Shown piece after piece: positions 45,551-56,545 of a stretch of DNA of 64,000 nucleotides. The position numbers and the translations under genes are program-made. The first letter of the stretch is position 1. Each line of letters starts with the position of its first letter. Origin of the DNA: Gymnothorax reevesii (lineage: Eukaryota; Chordata; Actinopteri; Anguilliformes; Muraenidae); contig CM056576.1 in the NCBI GenBank assembly GCA_029721435.1, positions 72,557,876 through 72,621,875 on the forward strand, read 5' to 3'. The notes under the pieces are model-generated. The model ran no database searches and was not told the origin of the DNA. It saw nothing but the letters and a program-made list of their open reading frames with translations.

Positions 45551-48500
45551 GTAAGATTTTGGCTGAGGTGTGAAAATTTAGTTAAGTCATTTGCGAGCAA
45601 GCTCCTTAAGCATCGGTTTCCCATATTCCAGTTCTCAGGGGAATATTGATAAATGGGGGTTGTTGAAATATTTTCAGCCCCAACTCAGTGGTGAGATGGT
45701 ATGAAAAATGCATGTAAAAAGTGAGTAGTGATTTCTAAATTTACTATCACTTGTATATTAATTGCAGTCAATATGAAGATAGTATATTTAATGTTTTAGG
45801 TGGGAAAACGAGGTGGAATGGTTTGCAAAATTCAGTTTGGTTTGGTTGTCGGTTTTGGTGTCATGGTTTTCTGTTTGGTTCGGTATGTTTTTAATTTTAC
45901 GGCGGGGGGAGGCATTGTCACTTTCAACATGCTTTTCATTTATTTGGCAAAAAAAAATTCCGGTTAAGAGCATCAGGAACATAAACAGTTGACAAGACAC
46001 ACATTGAATTTCCAAATGTCTTGCTTCCCTGGAATAAGTTTCAACAGTCTCTGTGGCACAAATACTGAGTTATAACGCAGAAAATAGGCGCATGCACAAC
46101 AGGAAAAATTGGCATTATTTGTATTCTGTGCAAAGGGGTTAAATGTTCAGGAAAGGTGTCTCTGCTTCCTAGTTTTCCTCTTTTAGCCTAGGGTACAGAA
46201 AACCGTCCTTTTCGAAAAGGAAGGAGATAACGCTAGTCCGGCCAATCAAAAAAACAAATGAGCACGACTGGCTAGAGATGCATGATCACCTTCCCTAGTG
46301 TAAGTGCATTCGGATTCTTTTAGGGGTCTGTTCTCCCATTAGCGCAAAAGTCCTTTTTACGTGATTCGAGTTAAGCGCTTTTGAGTTATGCGTATTCTCC
46401 CCTACTCGCTTCGATCACGCCCACAGCGCTTAACTTCAGAATGTAGGCGGCCTTATGAAAGAGGTGTGACTGATCCAAAAGAGAGGCAGACTTTGTACAA
46501 AGCTCATTGATTATGGATCAGGAAAACAAGGAACAAGGATTTTCTGATTAACCATGAAATGCATTTGTGGTCCATGGAAAACGCAAACCAGACTTTAAAT
46601 TTGAATATCGTCGGCCAGCTGATAAAACCTCATATCTGCAAACTGATAAGAAACAAAAACTCGTCCACTATTCTTACATGCAGAATTAAACTTTTTTTAT
46701 TTTAAATTATATTTATCAATTTATATTATTTTATTGTTATTTTTTAATTATATATTTTATTTTATTGTGAAGTTTATCATTTTGAAGATTCAAGGTTTTA
46801 TCAGCAGGCCGACGATATGCCGCTGTAATTGTAAGCCTATGTAGGCTATGTCTGTGCCAATTACAAGAAGTAATGCCGGCATCTCTTTTATTTCTTATTC
46901 TAGCCACCATGGCATTAAAGCTATGCAAACAAACAAATTGCTGCGATAATGAAATAAATAAAGAATTTAGCGCTTCTCAACCAGCGTAATCAGAGCATAG
47001 AAAATGTGCCCCTCCTTCAATAGCCTGTTTGCTCCGTGGAAGACAGGAAAGAAGACAAGTAAATAGAACATTCTAGTGACACAAAAATAATGAACAGTTT
47101 ATATGATCTCAATTCGAAATTGCGCGCTTGAAATTTCAAAATACTCCGAGGTCAGGTTGGCAACGACGGGACAAGGCAACGCTTTAACAAACTGAGGATT
47201 CTTACCCCGCACGCGGAAAAATCTGCGGGGCAGGGGCACTGTAAAAGCCAGGCTCTCTGCACACCGGAGAAGTATACACGCAACAGGTGGTGAGCAACCA
47301 TCATCACCGGTGCATTTCACTGCACTGGAGGAGGAGGTGGCATCCACTCTTTCTGCAGTGGAAGTGTATGGAGAAGAACTTGGAGTGGATAAGGATGGAG
47401 GGTTACGTAAAATGGTCATTTTTATTCGGCTATACTCAGTGTCACTGCGATAGATACTGGAAACAAGCTTAATATGGTTTCAAATATTTATTGTATTTTT
47501 TGGCATTTCAAGCAGTTGCGCAGTACATGGGCGTCGTGGGCCGAGCCAGGGGATTTAGCGCAGATGCTTAATATGCACGTATCGTGATCGCACACAACCT
47601 GAACATTAAAGCTATGACTCCATTAATATGGCAAGTCCGGCTGCGACAGGCTGCGGGGCAGACACAGGACATCGCATGCATACCATGGCGCGTCCTAAGT
47701 GTTTCCATATAAACGGCTTAACAACTATTCATCCGTTATTTTTATGAAATTATGTTGAAACTTCGTACAAATGTCGCATGAAACCACTATTTAGTTATCT
47801 TTTAACAAATTTAAGCGTGTGATACACAGGAACACTTCTGATATACAGAAATCACAAAGGTATGCAGTGGCTCCAATAAGTATTTGTACACTACTTAAAA
47901 ATTCGACTACATAACAGCTTTTGTATATTCGGCTAAATGCTTGCTATTGTGTGTAAAAGTGGTTAAAATATTTGATAATCAATATGTTTTAAACAAATAT
48001 TTAATGTCAAAATGGCATATTTGGTCAGAGAGGCGATTACCTGACCCAATAAGTATCTGTACAGTTCCATTAGTGAATCACAAAACTTATAATACTCACC
48101 TATCATGGCATTACTAGGCTCAGATCATAATTTAAAGCAGCAGTATTCTTTTGATTCACTGAGAATGATAAATGCATGCATGTCGCTGCAGAAACCTCGG
48201 CTCTGCTCTGAACCGGTCAATAAATGCGCATTGCTTCAAAGGTACTCGTTTGTTAACAAAATACAGTGGGGAAACCTCTTTGAACTAGAGGTAATTCCTT
48301 GTGCGATTGGTGTGCGCTGGAGCTGGAATCGCTCCCTGGTCCGATCAGAAAAATACGCATGCGGCTCCGCTCCAGGAGCCGGGTCAAAAACGCGTAGATG
48401 GAAACACTTCATATAAAGACAACGCAGTGTCTATTTAGCCGTCCGACAGTTCCCATTTTTTTTCTGCTATTTTGCCGTCGCTTCCGCTTGACATGCGCAG

Positions 48501-48631
48501 TTGTCACACATGTGGACGTGCAGTTTGTAGGCATACACGGCGTCAGCAATTAAGTAAACCAGAAGCATTTTTAATTTGCAGAGCACGTGAACTAACATGC
48601 AGTAGCTGATAAGCGGTCATGACTTAGTTTG
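45551..48631. other. Intronic DNA, unclassified, with an inverted repeat and a Tc1-like end
   Basis: It contains a 26-bp inverted pair (46605-46630 and 46793-46818). At 47867, cagtggctccaataagtatt then tgtacact looks like a Tc1-type terminus, with ccaataagtatctgtaca recurring at 48047. No frame with a recognisable domain. Confidence 0.45.
46605..46818. repeat. Inverted repeat, 26-bp arms around an AT-rich core
   Basis: atatcgtcggccagctgata (46605) pairs with tatcagcaggccgacgatat (46799-46818) with one mismatch, and the pairing continues to aaaacct/aggtttt. The ~160-bp core is very AT-rich. It is probably the centre of a MITE or a cruciform-prone site. Confidence 0.7.
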
Positions 48632-48772
48632 ACTGTAATCTGTCTCGCGAAAAATTTGTTTCGCATCCGGTGTGAAAGCGGCTTGTGTATTCGCGTCTTT
48701 GCATTGACTTTGAATGTAGGCTAATCTTTCCTGCGAAAAATTTGTTTCGTGTCTGATGTGAAAGCAGCTTTA
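48632..48772. mobile_element. Two tandem right arms of the hairpin-MITE family
   Basis: gcgaaaaatttgtttcgcat then ccggtgtgaaagcggctt is followed by cgcgtctttgcattgacttt and again gcgaaaaatttgtttcgtgt then ctgatgtgaaagcagctt. Both are right arms in the same orientation, so the copy is rearranged and not a simple hairpin. Confidence 0.75.
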
Positions 48773-49213
48773 TGGACAGTAAGCGACAGAGAGAGCTCTG
48801 TTATGAACATAATACAGGTTTTGCGTACTATACGTTCTGTTAGCTCGGACAAGTTGCTTATATGGAGCTAGCAAATTGATCACATCAACTGGAAAGAATT
48901 ACCTATTTAATCTCCGCCTTTTTCAGCTTTATTAGCCACAACAATTTCTAAAGGGGGCCACCCCTGGGTTGATTAATTTAATTGATGATCGCTTGAATAG
49001 AAAACTGAAGTGATGGTTTGGCCACCTCCTAGGTGCATCCCTGCATCTCCCCAAGTGCATGCTGGGACGGGCCGCAGTCTTCCTGTGACCGTTACCTGGA
49101 GTTAGTGGGTTTCATAATTGATGGGTGGATGAGAGGAGTATCAGATATCAGTATTTTGGGGTATGTATCATTGCATTTCATAACAAAGCTTTGGCCCATC
49201 CGTGGATGCCTAG

Positions 49214-49525
49214 GTTACTGCGGGGCGGATGTCAAAGCACTTTGCACAGAGGCCGCTCTGATGGCCCTTCGGAGGCGATACCCTCAGATCTACGGCAGCA
49301 GCCAGAGGTTTCGGTTGGATGTGGAGTCCATCGTGCTGGGCCCACAGGACTTCAGGCGGGCTATGCGGCAGATCGTGCCGGCCTCCCAGCGTGCCCTGGC
49401 AGCCCCCGGGCGTGCCCTGTCCCCGGAAGTGCGCCCCCTCCTGGAGCGGATGCTGGGGGAGGTGCTGAAGCACATGCTCAGAGTCTTCCCCCACGCCGAG
49501 GCCCAGCACGCAGACGGCAGGGACG
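49214..49525 (+). CDS. atad2b: atad2b exon: AAA+ lid, sensor 2 area and post-AAA helix
   Basis: This exon encodes residues 424-527, beginning GYCGADVKALCTEAALMALR. It continues through RRRYPQIYGSS, SIVLGPQDFRRAMRQIVPAS and VFPHAEAQ to DGRD. GADVKALCTEA is the standard sensor 2/lid motif region. The acceptor gatgcctag (to 49213) has a weak pyrimidine tract, and the frame is open upstream for about 180 bases, so the start rests on homology and phase. The donor is acg|gtaggg at 49526. Codons here are G/C-ending (RPLLERMLGEVLKH), and the second half is less conserved than the AAA core. Confidence 0.93.
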
Positions 49526-50035
49526 GTAGGGACCGACTATCATCTCTCACGCACTCGTATTTCTTCACTCTGTTGCTCTCCCTCTTTTCATCTCTCATTA
49601 CATCTACCTTTCTGTTCCTCCGTCCCTCTCTCATCTCCCTCCCCTCTTGACTTTACTACACCTCTATCCACTGTTCGACTATTCCTCGCTCTCATTTGTC
49701 CTCTCATCTCCTTATGATCTCACTCTGGCAGTCATCTTCTTTCTTATTGTTCTTTATGACTCCTTTCTCTCTCAAATGCCATTAGTTCTGTCCTTCTTAT
49801 TGGCATTACTTAGTCAATTTTCTCTTCCTGACGCTTACCATAAAGCAACTTGCAAAGGAAATGTATTGAATCATTGCTGTTATAAGACGTTAAATAGGAT
49901 TCATTTGCACAACGGCTGCAATTAGCTCTTTGCAATATCCTTACTACAGTGGCACAAACTAATCTGGGTTGTGTACAAAAGGTAATGGTTCATTCCATAG
50001 TGAAGAGGTACCGAAGTGTGATCCAACCTTTTTTT
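49526..50035. other. Pyrimidine-rich intron start, no gene
   Basis: About 49540-49720 is a strong CT-rich simple stretch (tctctcattacatctacc, cctctctcatctccctcccc). The exon frame runs on into it for about 40 codons before a stop at 49648. Confidence 0.55.
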
Positions 50036-50280
50036 ATGCCCCCGGAATCGAAGATTCAGGGGCATATAGTTTTTCACCTGTCTGTCTCTGTCTGTCTGTC
50101 CGTCCGTCCGTCTGCCTGCAGCTGAAAAAAAAAAACTTTAACCTGCAATACTTTAACCTGCCGCCGGGGGCATCAGTGTTCCACGAACACAGCTTGTTTT
50201 TTTTGTTTTTTTTTGAAACTCCCTTTATTTTGGAAGCCTTATTATTTTGAGCTCAAATAGAGCCTTTAAACTGTTCGTTC
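50036..50280 (+). repeat. Dispersed hairpin/TCCG family, short copy
   Basis: Head atgcccccggaatcgaagat then tcaggggcatatagtttttc forms the CCCC...GGGG hairpin; gtctgtctgtccgtccgtcc follows at 50090. The right half near 4800-4880 of another copy shares the same head. Confidence 0.65.
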
Positions 50281-51431
50281 ATCCAAAAATAAGGTCTGGA
50301 CCACAGAATCTTTATCATAAATTTATCATTTGTGCACTGGTCATTTGAAATTAGTCAGCCATTACAACTTCATTTACATTTTAATCAATGCAACACGCGA
50401 TCATCTCAGAGAATTCATCTTCGGCTGTCTTCGGTAACAACGGTACGGAAGTTATCTAGCCAGTGGCAGACAACTCATTGGCAATATCTTTGGACTTAGT
50501 GATTGGCAATTGTTGATTATTCCATACGGAAAATGCCTAATATCTGCCTTGTTTATGGTTAAGGCCGATACCAGCAGAGGCCCTATAGTTCATAAAGTGC
50601 ACTAAGTACTTCACTGATAACTGCTCTTATCAGACAAGTCACGGGAAAAGTCTGGATATCAGTAGTTATTGCTAAAATTGCCGCTTAATAAGCAGAGTCC
50701 AAACTGCTCCCAAATTTTCCCCATCTATGCTGTACTCCGAAAAGCCGGTTGATAAACCCATCCTAAAATAAGTGTAGGAACTATCTTGTGCAACTCAAAG
50801 TGATACTATAGTTAACTCCTGGATAAGCTGTTCATAAATCTTGCCGCTCATGGTTGTGCAAATGGCAGATTGATTGATTGACTGATTAGTTTGTGACTGA
50901 CTCTCCAGTCTCATCACAACACTTCTTACTAAGCTTTGCTTATTCAGGAGTAAATAAATGACTCAAAGCTAAACTAAATCCATCCTCCACCACAAGACCT
51001 TGAGTAAAATCTAAACTTTGTCAATGATTGCAAAACTGGAACAAGACCAGGAGCTGCAATTGAGAATGAAAAGCTTCTTGTCTGTTCAAGTCAAAGGGAT
51101 GAATAATTTGCTAGCTGGCATGCCAATGCTTTTCGTTGTTAAATTAATAAACTCAAGTTTCTATGACAACTGTTACTCGAGTAACTGATCACTTTAACAC
51201 GGAAAAGCTTAAGCATGCTAGCCAGCCAGCTGTGCAAACAGGGGCTTATTTGACCTGCATGGGCGGTGTTGTTCGACAAGTGTGCGCTGTGGAGTGAAAG
51301 TTGCGTGTTGTCATGTATGTAGGCTACCTTTTTTCAGACACCTTTCCTTGTCATGGCCTAATAAAACACTTAGTAAGTAGTGTCTAGTTTCAGTGCACCA
51401 TACCTACAGGCTGATTGTCTCCTTGTCCATT
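50281..51431. other. Intronic DNA, no recognised gene
   Basis: No long frame, clear inverted repeat or known motif was found. Confidence 0.45.
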
Positions 51432-52450
51432 TTTATCCCCCCGGCATATAATGCGAAGGGATATAGCGATAGCCATGTCTGTCTGTCAGTACGCCCGTAC
51501 GTCCGTCCGTCCGTAATCATTTCATTTCCGGGGTAGAACTCAAAAACCATTCAATATTTCTTCACGAAATTTGATGCGTAGACATGATATATCATGTAGA
51601 TGTGCCTTTTGGTATTTCGGAATTTCTGATTTTCTTATTTTTTTTTGTGTTTCTATGGCAACAAGTTGGACTTAGTCTCTGGGGAGGGTATGGCTCGTTT
51701 CCGGAGCATAACTCAATTACCGTTTAATATTTCTTCTCGAAATTTGGTGCATAGATCTCATATATCATGGAGATATGCCTCTCGGTATTAAGGAAATTCT
51801 AAAATTTTTATTTTTTGTGTTTCCTAGGCCACAAGTTGGACTTAGTCTCTGGGGAGGGTATGGTTCGTTTCCGGAGTGTAACTCAAAAACCTTTTAATAT
51901 TTCTTCACCAAATTTGGTGTGTAGATTTGATATACAATGTAGATGTGCCTTTTGGTATTTACAATGTAAGAAATGTTTTTTTTGGGGGGGTTTTTCTTCA
52001 TGGCAGAAAGTTGAAGCGAGTGTCACTGTTTCCAGAGCAATACATGATAATTGTTCACTGTTTCTCTCTGAAATTGGCATGTTGATCTAATGTACCCAGT
52101 AGATACGTCTTTTCCTATTTAGGAATTGCTGAGATTTTGATTTTTTTTGTGTGTGTTTCTATAGCCACAAATTACACTCAGTTTCTGGTTAGGGTGTAGC
52201 TCATTTCTGAGACATAACTCGGTAACAAAACTTTCAACATACCTGTGAATTACAAAGGGTGTCTTTTGCCATTTGGGATTTTCTGCTTCATGAAAACAAA
52301 TGGAACAGGCTCAGAAACATGTAGAAAGTTACATTCCTGTAGCAGAACTTGAAAGTATTTTAATGATACTTTGAGAAGATTTTTATTAGTACAAGGTACC
52401 TCAGGCCTCCCTGATTTTGCGGGGGCCAGGGGGATATTCCATCTACTGAT
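51432..52450 (+). repeat. Dispersed hairpin/TCCG family member with four ~175-bp tandem units
   Basis: Head atccccccggcatataatgc then gaagggatatagcgatagcc, then gtacgtccgtccgtccgtaa. The body has units starting near 51520, 51700, 51870 and 52030, each with tttccgg/agcataactcaa, aatatttcttc, gaaatttggtgc/tagat and gatatgcct/ttggtatt. The later units are more diverged, and the copy ends with gcgggggccagggggatatt. Confidence 0.7.
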
Positions 52451-52524
52451 GGCTCTTGTTCCCCTTTCATGTGAAAAATATTTGTTTTCATCAATATATG
52501 GAAACTAGCAAAAGTAGTGAAGTT

Positions 52525-52930
52525 AGCGGGGTTTTCATAGTTAATCTCATAATGTGCTCGGATTTGTACCGAAAGATCACCTTGGCTTTACTTCTATGAT
52601 ACTTGGCCATGTGCACATTTTCGTATTATGTACAGATGAATGGTGGCGTATAATGTGAGTGTAGCCGATGCAAGCATTTCGCTAGCGAATGCGGTGAACT
52701 TAGCTGGGGTTGTAGCGAAAGATCACCTTGGCTTTACTTCTATTATACTAGGGCATGTGCACGTATTCGTTTTGTTAGGTACAGACGAACGACGGCGTTA
52801 TATAATGTGAGCGTAGCCAATGCAAGCATTTTGCTAGCGAATGCGGTGAAGTTATCCGGCGTGTTCATAGTTAATCTGATAACGTTAATGTGCTCGGATT
52901 TGCAGCGAAAGATCACCTTGGCTTTTGAGT
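52525..52930 (+). repeat. Tandem repeat of a ~150-190-bp unit, about 2.3 copies
   Basis: agcgaaagatcaccttggct then ttacttctattatact recurs at about 52568, 52716 and 52903. gcaagcattt and gctagcgaatgcggtgaa recur at 52670 and 52822. The prefix tcatagttaatct with gtgctcggattt occurs at 52535 and 52865. No coding content. Confidence 0.75.
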
Positions 52931-53770
52931 TCGCTCCAGACTGACTGAAGCCAGCACTGCAAACTTGGGGTCCGGCTGTGTGAAACGAAGTGAGGCTGAA
53001 TCGAGCCTGTGTAAAGTGAAGAGAAATGATAATGCCAGCGTTCATCTCACAATAACATAATGAGGTACAATGAATGAAGTACGTTGTGCGCTATGCACTG
53101 CTGACAGGGAGGCAGACACACAGACATCACTCAAATAGTAGTGATAATACAGGGTTCTGCTGATGTTGGTCGGCGCTGGTCGGCCCTGACCAGCACTCTG
53201 AATCCACCGACCACTTTCCCCGATCATAAATATTTTTCTCAAAGATCAGTTAAATTGAACGCATCCAGTGTCGTATAAAACCCTATAAACAAAACATGAA
53301 TCACTCTAAATATGCTCCACCCTTCTGTTATTGTCAGAATAGCGAACTTTCATTTTTAACCCTTGGCATGGCCAATTCACAGGAATCCTCTGCAGTGGTC
53401 GTCATTGATATTGAAAAACCTGCTGCAGCCACATCCGACCCCGCGTGTGATGTGTATTCCTGGGCGAGTTGAATCTGAGGCTGTGTCAACATGATCAATG
53501 CGGTTGTCTCAATCTGAGAGAGAGGCAATTATCAGGACGAGGTAATTGATTTCTCTCGCACTGTACTTTGCATGGTTGAGAGGAAAGTTTTCTTGTCATA
53601 TAAACTAGAGTCCTTTCATACTGAGAGTAGTAACGTAGGGGGTACCAAAAAAAGTTGGTCAAGTGACACGTGGATCCATTTTGTATCCTTCAGGTTGATC
53701 CATTTATGCTACTTACCAAGGAATTCTACTATGTCCCTGCATTTCGTTTTTTGAAAACTGAAAAAAAAGA

Positions 53771-53919
53771 CTGGTTGTTGTGCTTTCGGGTGTACCAGTA
53801 GATCTGAGAAGGGGTTTAAGATGTTTAGATTTCCATCTGATCCAAAAAAGATGAAAGATTTGGGAAATTAAGGTTAGCAGAGCTGGCTGGAAACCTACTT
53901 CATCTTCGTTTTGTGTTAG
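53771..53919 (+). pseudogene. THAP-domain exon remnant, frameshifted
   Basis: The first part reads GCCAFGCTSRSEKGFKMFRF then PSDPKK, the start of a THAP domain (paired Cys, FRFP). After a frameshift and a stop the next frame gives KIWEIKVSRAGWKPTSSSFC then VR, the later THAP part (Trp, WKP, SS..C). It ends at ttag|gtaagt, a good splice donor at 53920, so this was once the first THAP-coding exon of a gene or transposon. No start codon is seen in frame. Confidence 0.65.
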
Positions 53920-54359
53920 GTAAGTTGCCTTGACGGTGGAACAAATAGGTGCATGTGAGTTACCCAAAATTTACTCTCCCACTTTCAAAACTTTCTCATT
54001 CTGTTTATCATATAACTGAATTATGGAATTTCATGGAAAGCGAATGTAATTTCCTTAGCACCCAATGTTTGTTAGCACTGCATTAATTACATTGCTCTGC
54101 TTACTCAGTCTCTGAGTCCAACATTTGTGCCTGAACGAGCGACACTTTGTACATTCAGTCAATTGAGTAGCTCGCTAATGTTAGCTCGCTGGGTAACAAA
54201 CTAATGTTAAATATTGGTTTTGAAAAAGTATTGCATGCATGCTGCCTAGCTAAGTAACATCAACTTAGTTATGTCAGTGATGCTTAACTCGCCTCCTGCA
54301 CCGCTGAGCCATACTGATTCAACCAAAGTTGCACTCGGTATTCAGTTTAGCTTGGTAGA

Positions 54360-54590
54360 AACAGTGAGACGTAAGGCTTGGCAATTTCTTTCACCCCACG
54401 CTCTCAGCTAGTGTGATTTTTGCAAAAGTGATATATGGGGTAATATCAAAAATGTCATGAGCTGGGCAATGGGAAAAGTATTTCAGTTATGCGATGAACC
54501 TTAAATTTCTTAAGGTTCACTTAGCAAGATTATGACTGTGCTGCCTTGTTGGAGATTTGCACTCTAGGAGTGCCTTTAGTTAAATTCTGC
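54360..54590 (+). repeat. Tail of a dispersed hairpin/TCCG family copy
   Basis: tgtgctgccttgttggagat then ttgcactctaggagtgcctt at 54538-54580 matches the tail at 26030-26075 with few changes. The head of this copy is not recognised. Confidence 0.55.
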
Positions 54591-56545
54591 ACTGGTTTAG
54601 CTTGTGAAGCAGCGCAAATTTCAGTAAATTAGTTTGTGAGGCGCATTTAGCAATAAGACTCCAGAATCTGTTCTATATTCCAAATGTATTCACGTTTAAA
54701 GGCGTTGTTTGGCACGATGCGCAGCTGAGTGACAATCGTCAGGATAGCGAAAATTAAAGCATGTTTTTTTCATGTGCATTTTTCGCACAAAAAAAGGCAT
54801 CCGATGTGTAAAAAAAAAAAAAAAGGCATCCTTATTGATAATATTATTATTATTTTGTATGTAGATCTGTGCTTGTCTGGGTGGGTGGAAAAAGCGGACG
54901 GCTCACTGCGCCATATGCGCGTGCACTGAAAGATGGAAACAAGATTGCATTCAAATACGGAGTTGTCACTACTCTCAGCATAAGCTCCAATATAAACTAC
55001 TGCAAAGCTAAATAAATCTCAGTCGAGGACAGTAACTTTCTTTATATGTTAATCTATCAGTGTTTAATAACAGTGGCGGCGGGTCGACTGCAAACCAAGG
55101 GGGCGGAAAATATCCCTTTAAACGGATGAGATTATTGACCCAATTTCAACCATTGTTCTCGTTCAACAGATTTTCCAAGAATATGAATTTGAAACATAAA
55201 TGACAGTTAAGTTATATTCAGAAATTAATAATTTGGATACAAAATAGAAAAACAAGTTTATGAATATGGAGGCATCTCGTTATGTACCATGGAGAACATC
55301 AAAGAAACTGTAATCTCTGGTGACGGAGAGGCAATCTTTGCATTCAGGTTGTCGCTAAAATTTTTCCAGCATTACATATGTCCCTACCAACTCTCGCATT
55401 AAACCCACACACTTTGCTGACAAGAAATTTCATGAATAATGTCTGTTATGCTTCCTAGGTTGTGGATGATGGATATTCAGCTTAGGAGATGGCAGAAATT
55501 TTCCATACAGTACTCCTAGCATCCTGGGGAGAACCCTGATAATAAGCTTTGACGATTTCTTGTATCTTCCCGACAATAGTCGGAGCTGGTTTAGTGTAGT
55601 TCCGGGGCTGCCGCCGCCGCACTCGAGATTTACTGTTTCGGGCTCTGGAAGCAATGATTATCACAGGAATTTTTTCTAATTTTACAAAGGCAAAGAAATT
55701 TATTTGACCATTCCCGACCGATTTTCGGCAATTTTGGATGTCCAATATGGCTGCCGGCGGCCATTTTGTCCAAAATTTGGGGATCGGGGAGATGCAGGAC
55801 TCGGTCCCGGTCCCCTGTGACCACGGAGTTTTCATATTGTTTTCATCTTGACTTCTGCGTTTGGAACACCTTCTGTTAGATTACATCCGCTAATTGGCAA
55901 ATTTGGGTCAATCTTCATTCTGTCTTTGGAAATCTCCACTCAAACCTTAATAAAAGGCTTTTTTTCGAGAAGCAGCGGCAAATTTGGGGCATTTAATTAG
56001 TAGTGAAACATATACCAGATTAGTATTTATTTGAGAGAATTTGATGAATTCGCACTTCTAAAAAATTGCTACGTATAAGATTGTTTAACTTTTGATTTCT
56101 TCTTTGAGAGCAAACTAATAAAATGTGCAACACACAATGTATGTGACATTGACATAAATTTATATGCAAAGAATTTTTAATGCATTTATTTATCTTCAAT
56201 CGTTTACAAAAGCAATTAAACAATTTATCTAGTAGCATAAAACAAAAAAAAACTTAAGAGCTGCACATGCTCAGAAATTCGAAAATAGTTAGCCTAACAA
56301 AGTAATTCTACCAGAGCGCAAATCCAAATCTGATTTTAATTGTCAAAAAAAAAAAAAGAATTGAAAAATGGCTGGGAGTCAAAACCTATACATTTCTGGG
56401 ATCATAAACTCCCTGGCCACAAGTATAATTGATCTCAGCCTTATTTCTTAATCAACTACTCTCTAGGAGCCAAATTACAGCTCTCCAGTGGGGTCCCCAA
56501 ACTTAAACATCTCCCTAAATGGTGCACTGTCAAATCATAAAATCA
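54591..56545. other. Intronic DNA, no recognised gene
   Basis: Short frames only. The segment near 55735-55770 (ccaatatggctgccggcggc) recalls the atggccgcc landmark of the dispersed family on a weak basis. Confidence 0.4.

Noticed and set aside
49540..49720. Coding extension of the atad2b exon into the CT-rich stretch
   Set aside because: The donor acg|gtaggg and the exact phase match to the exon at 62899 show that the frame past 49525 is intronic.
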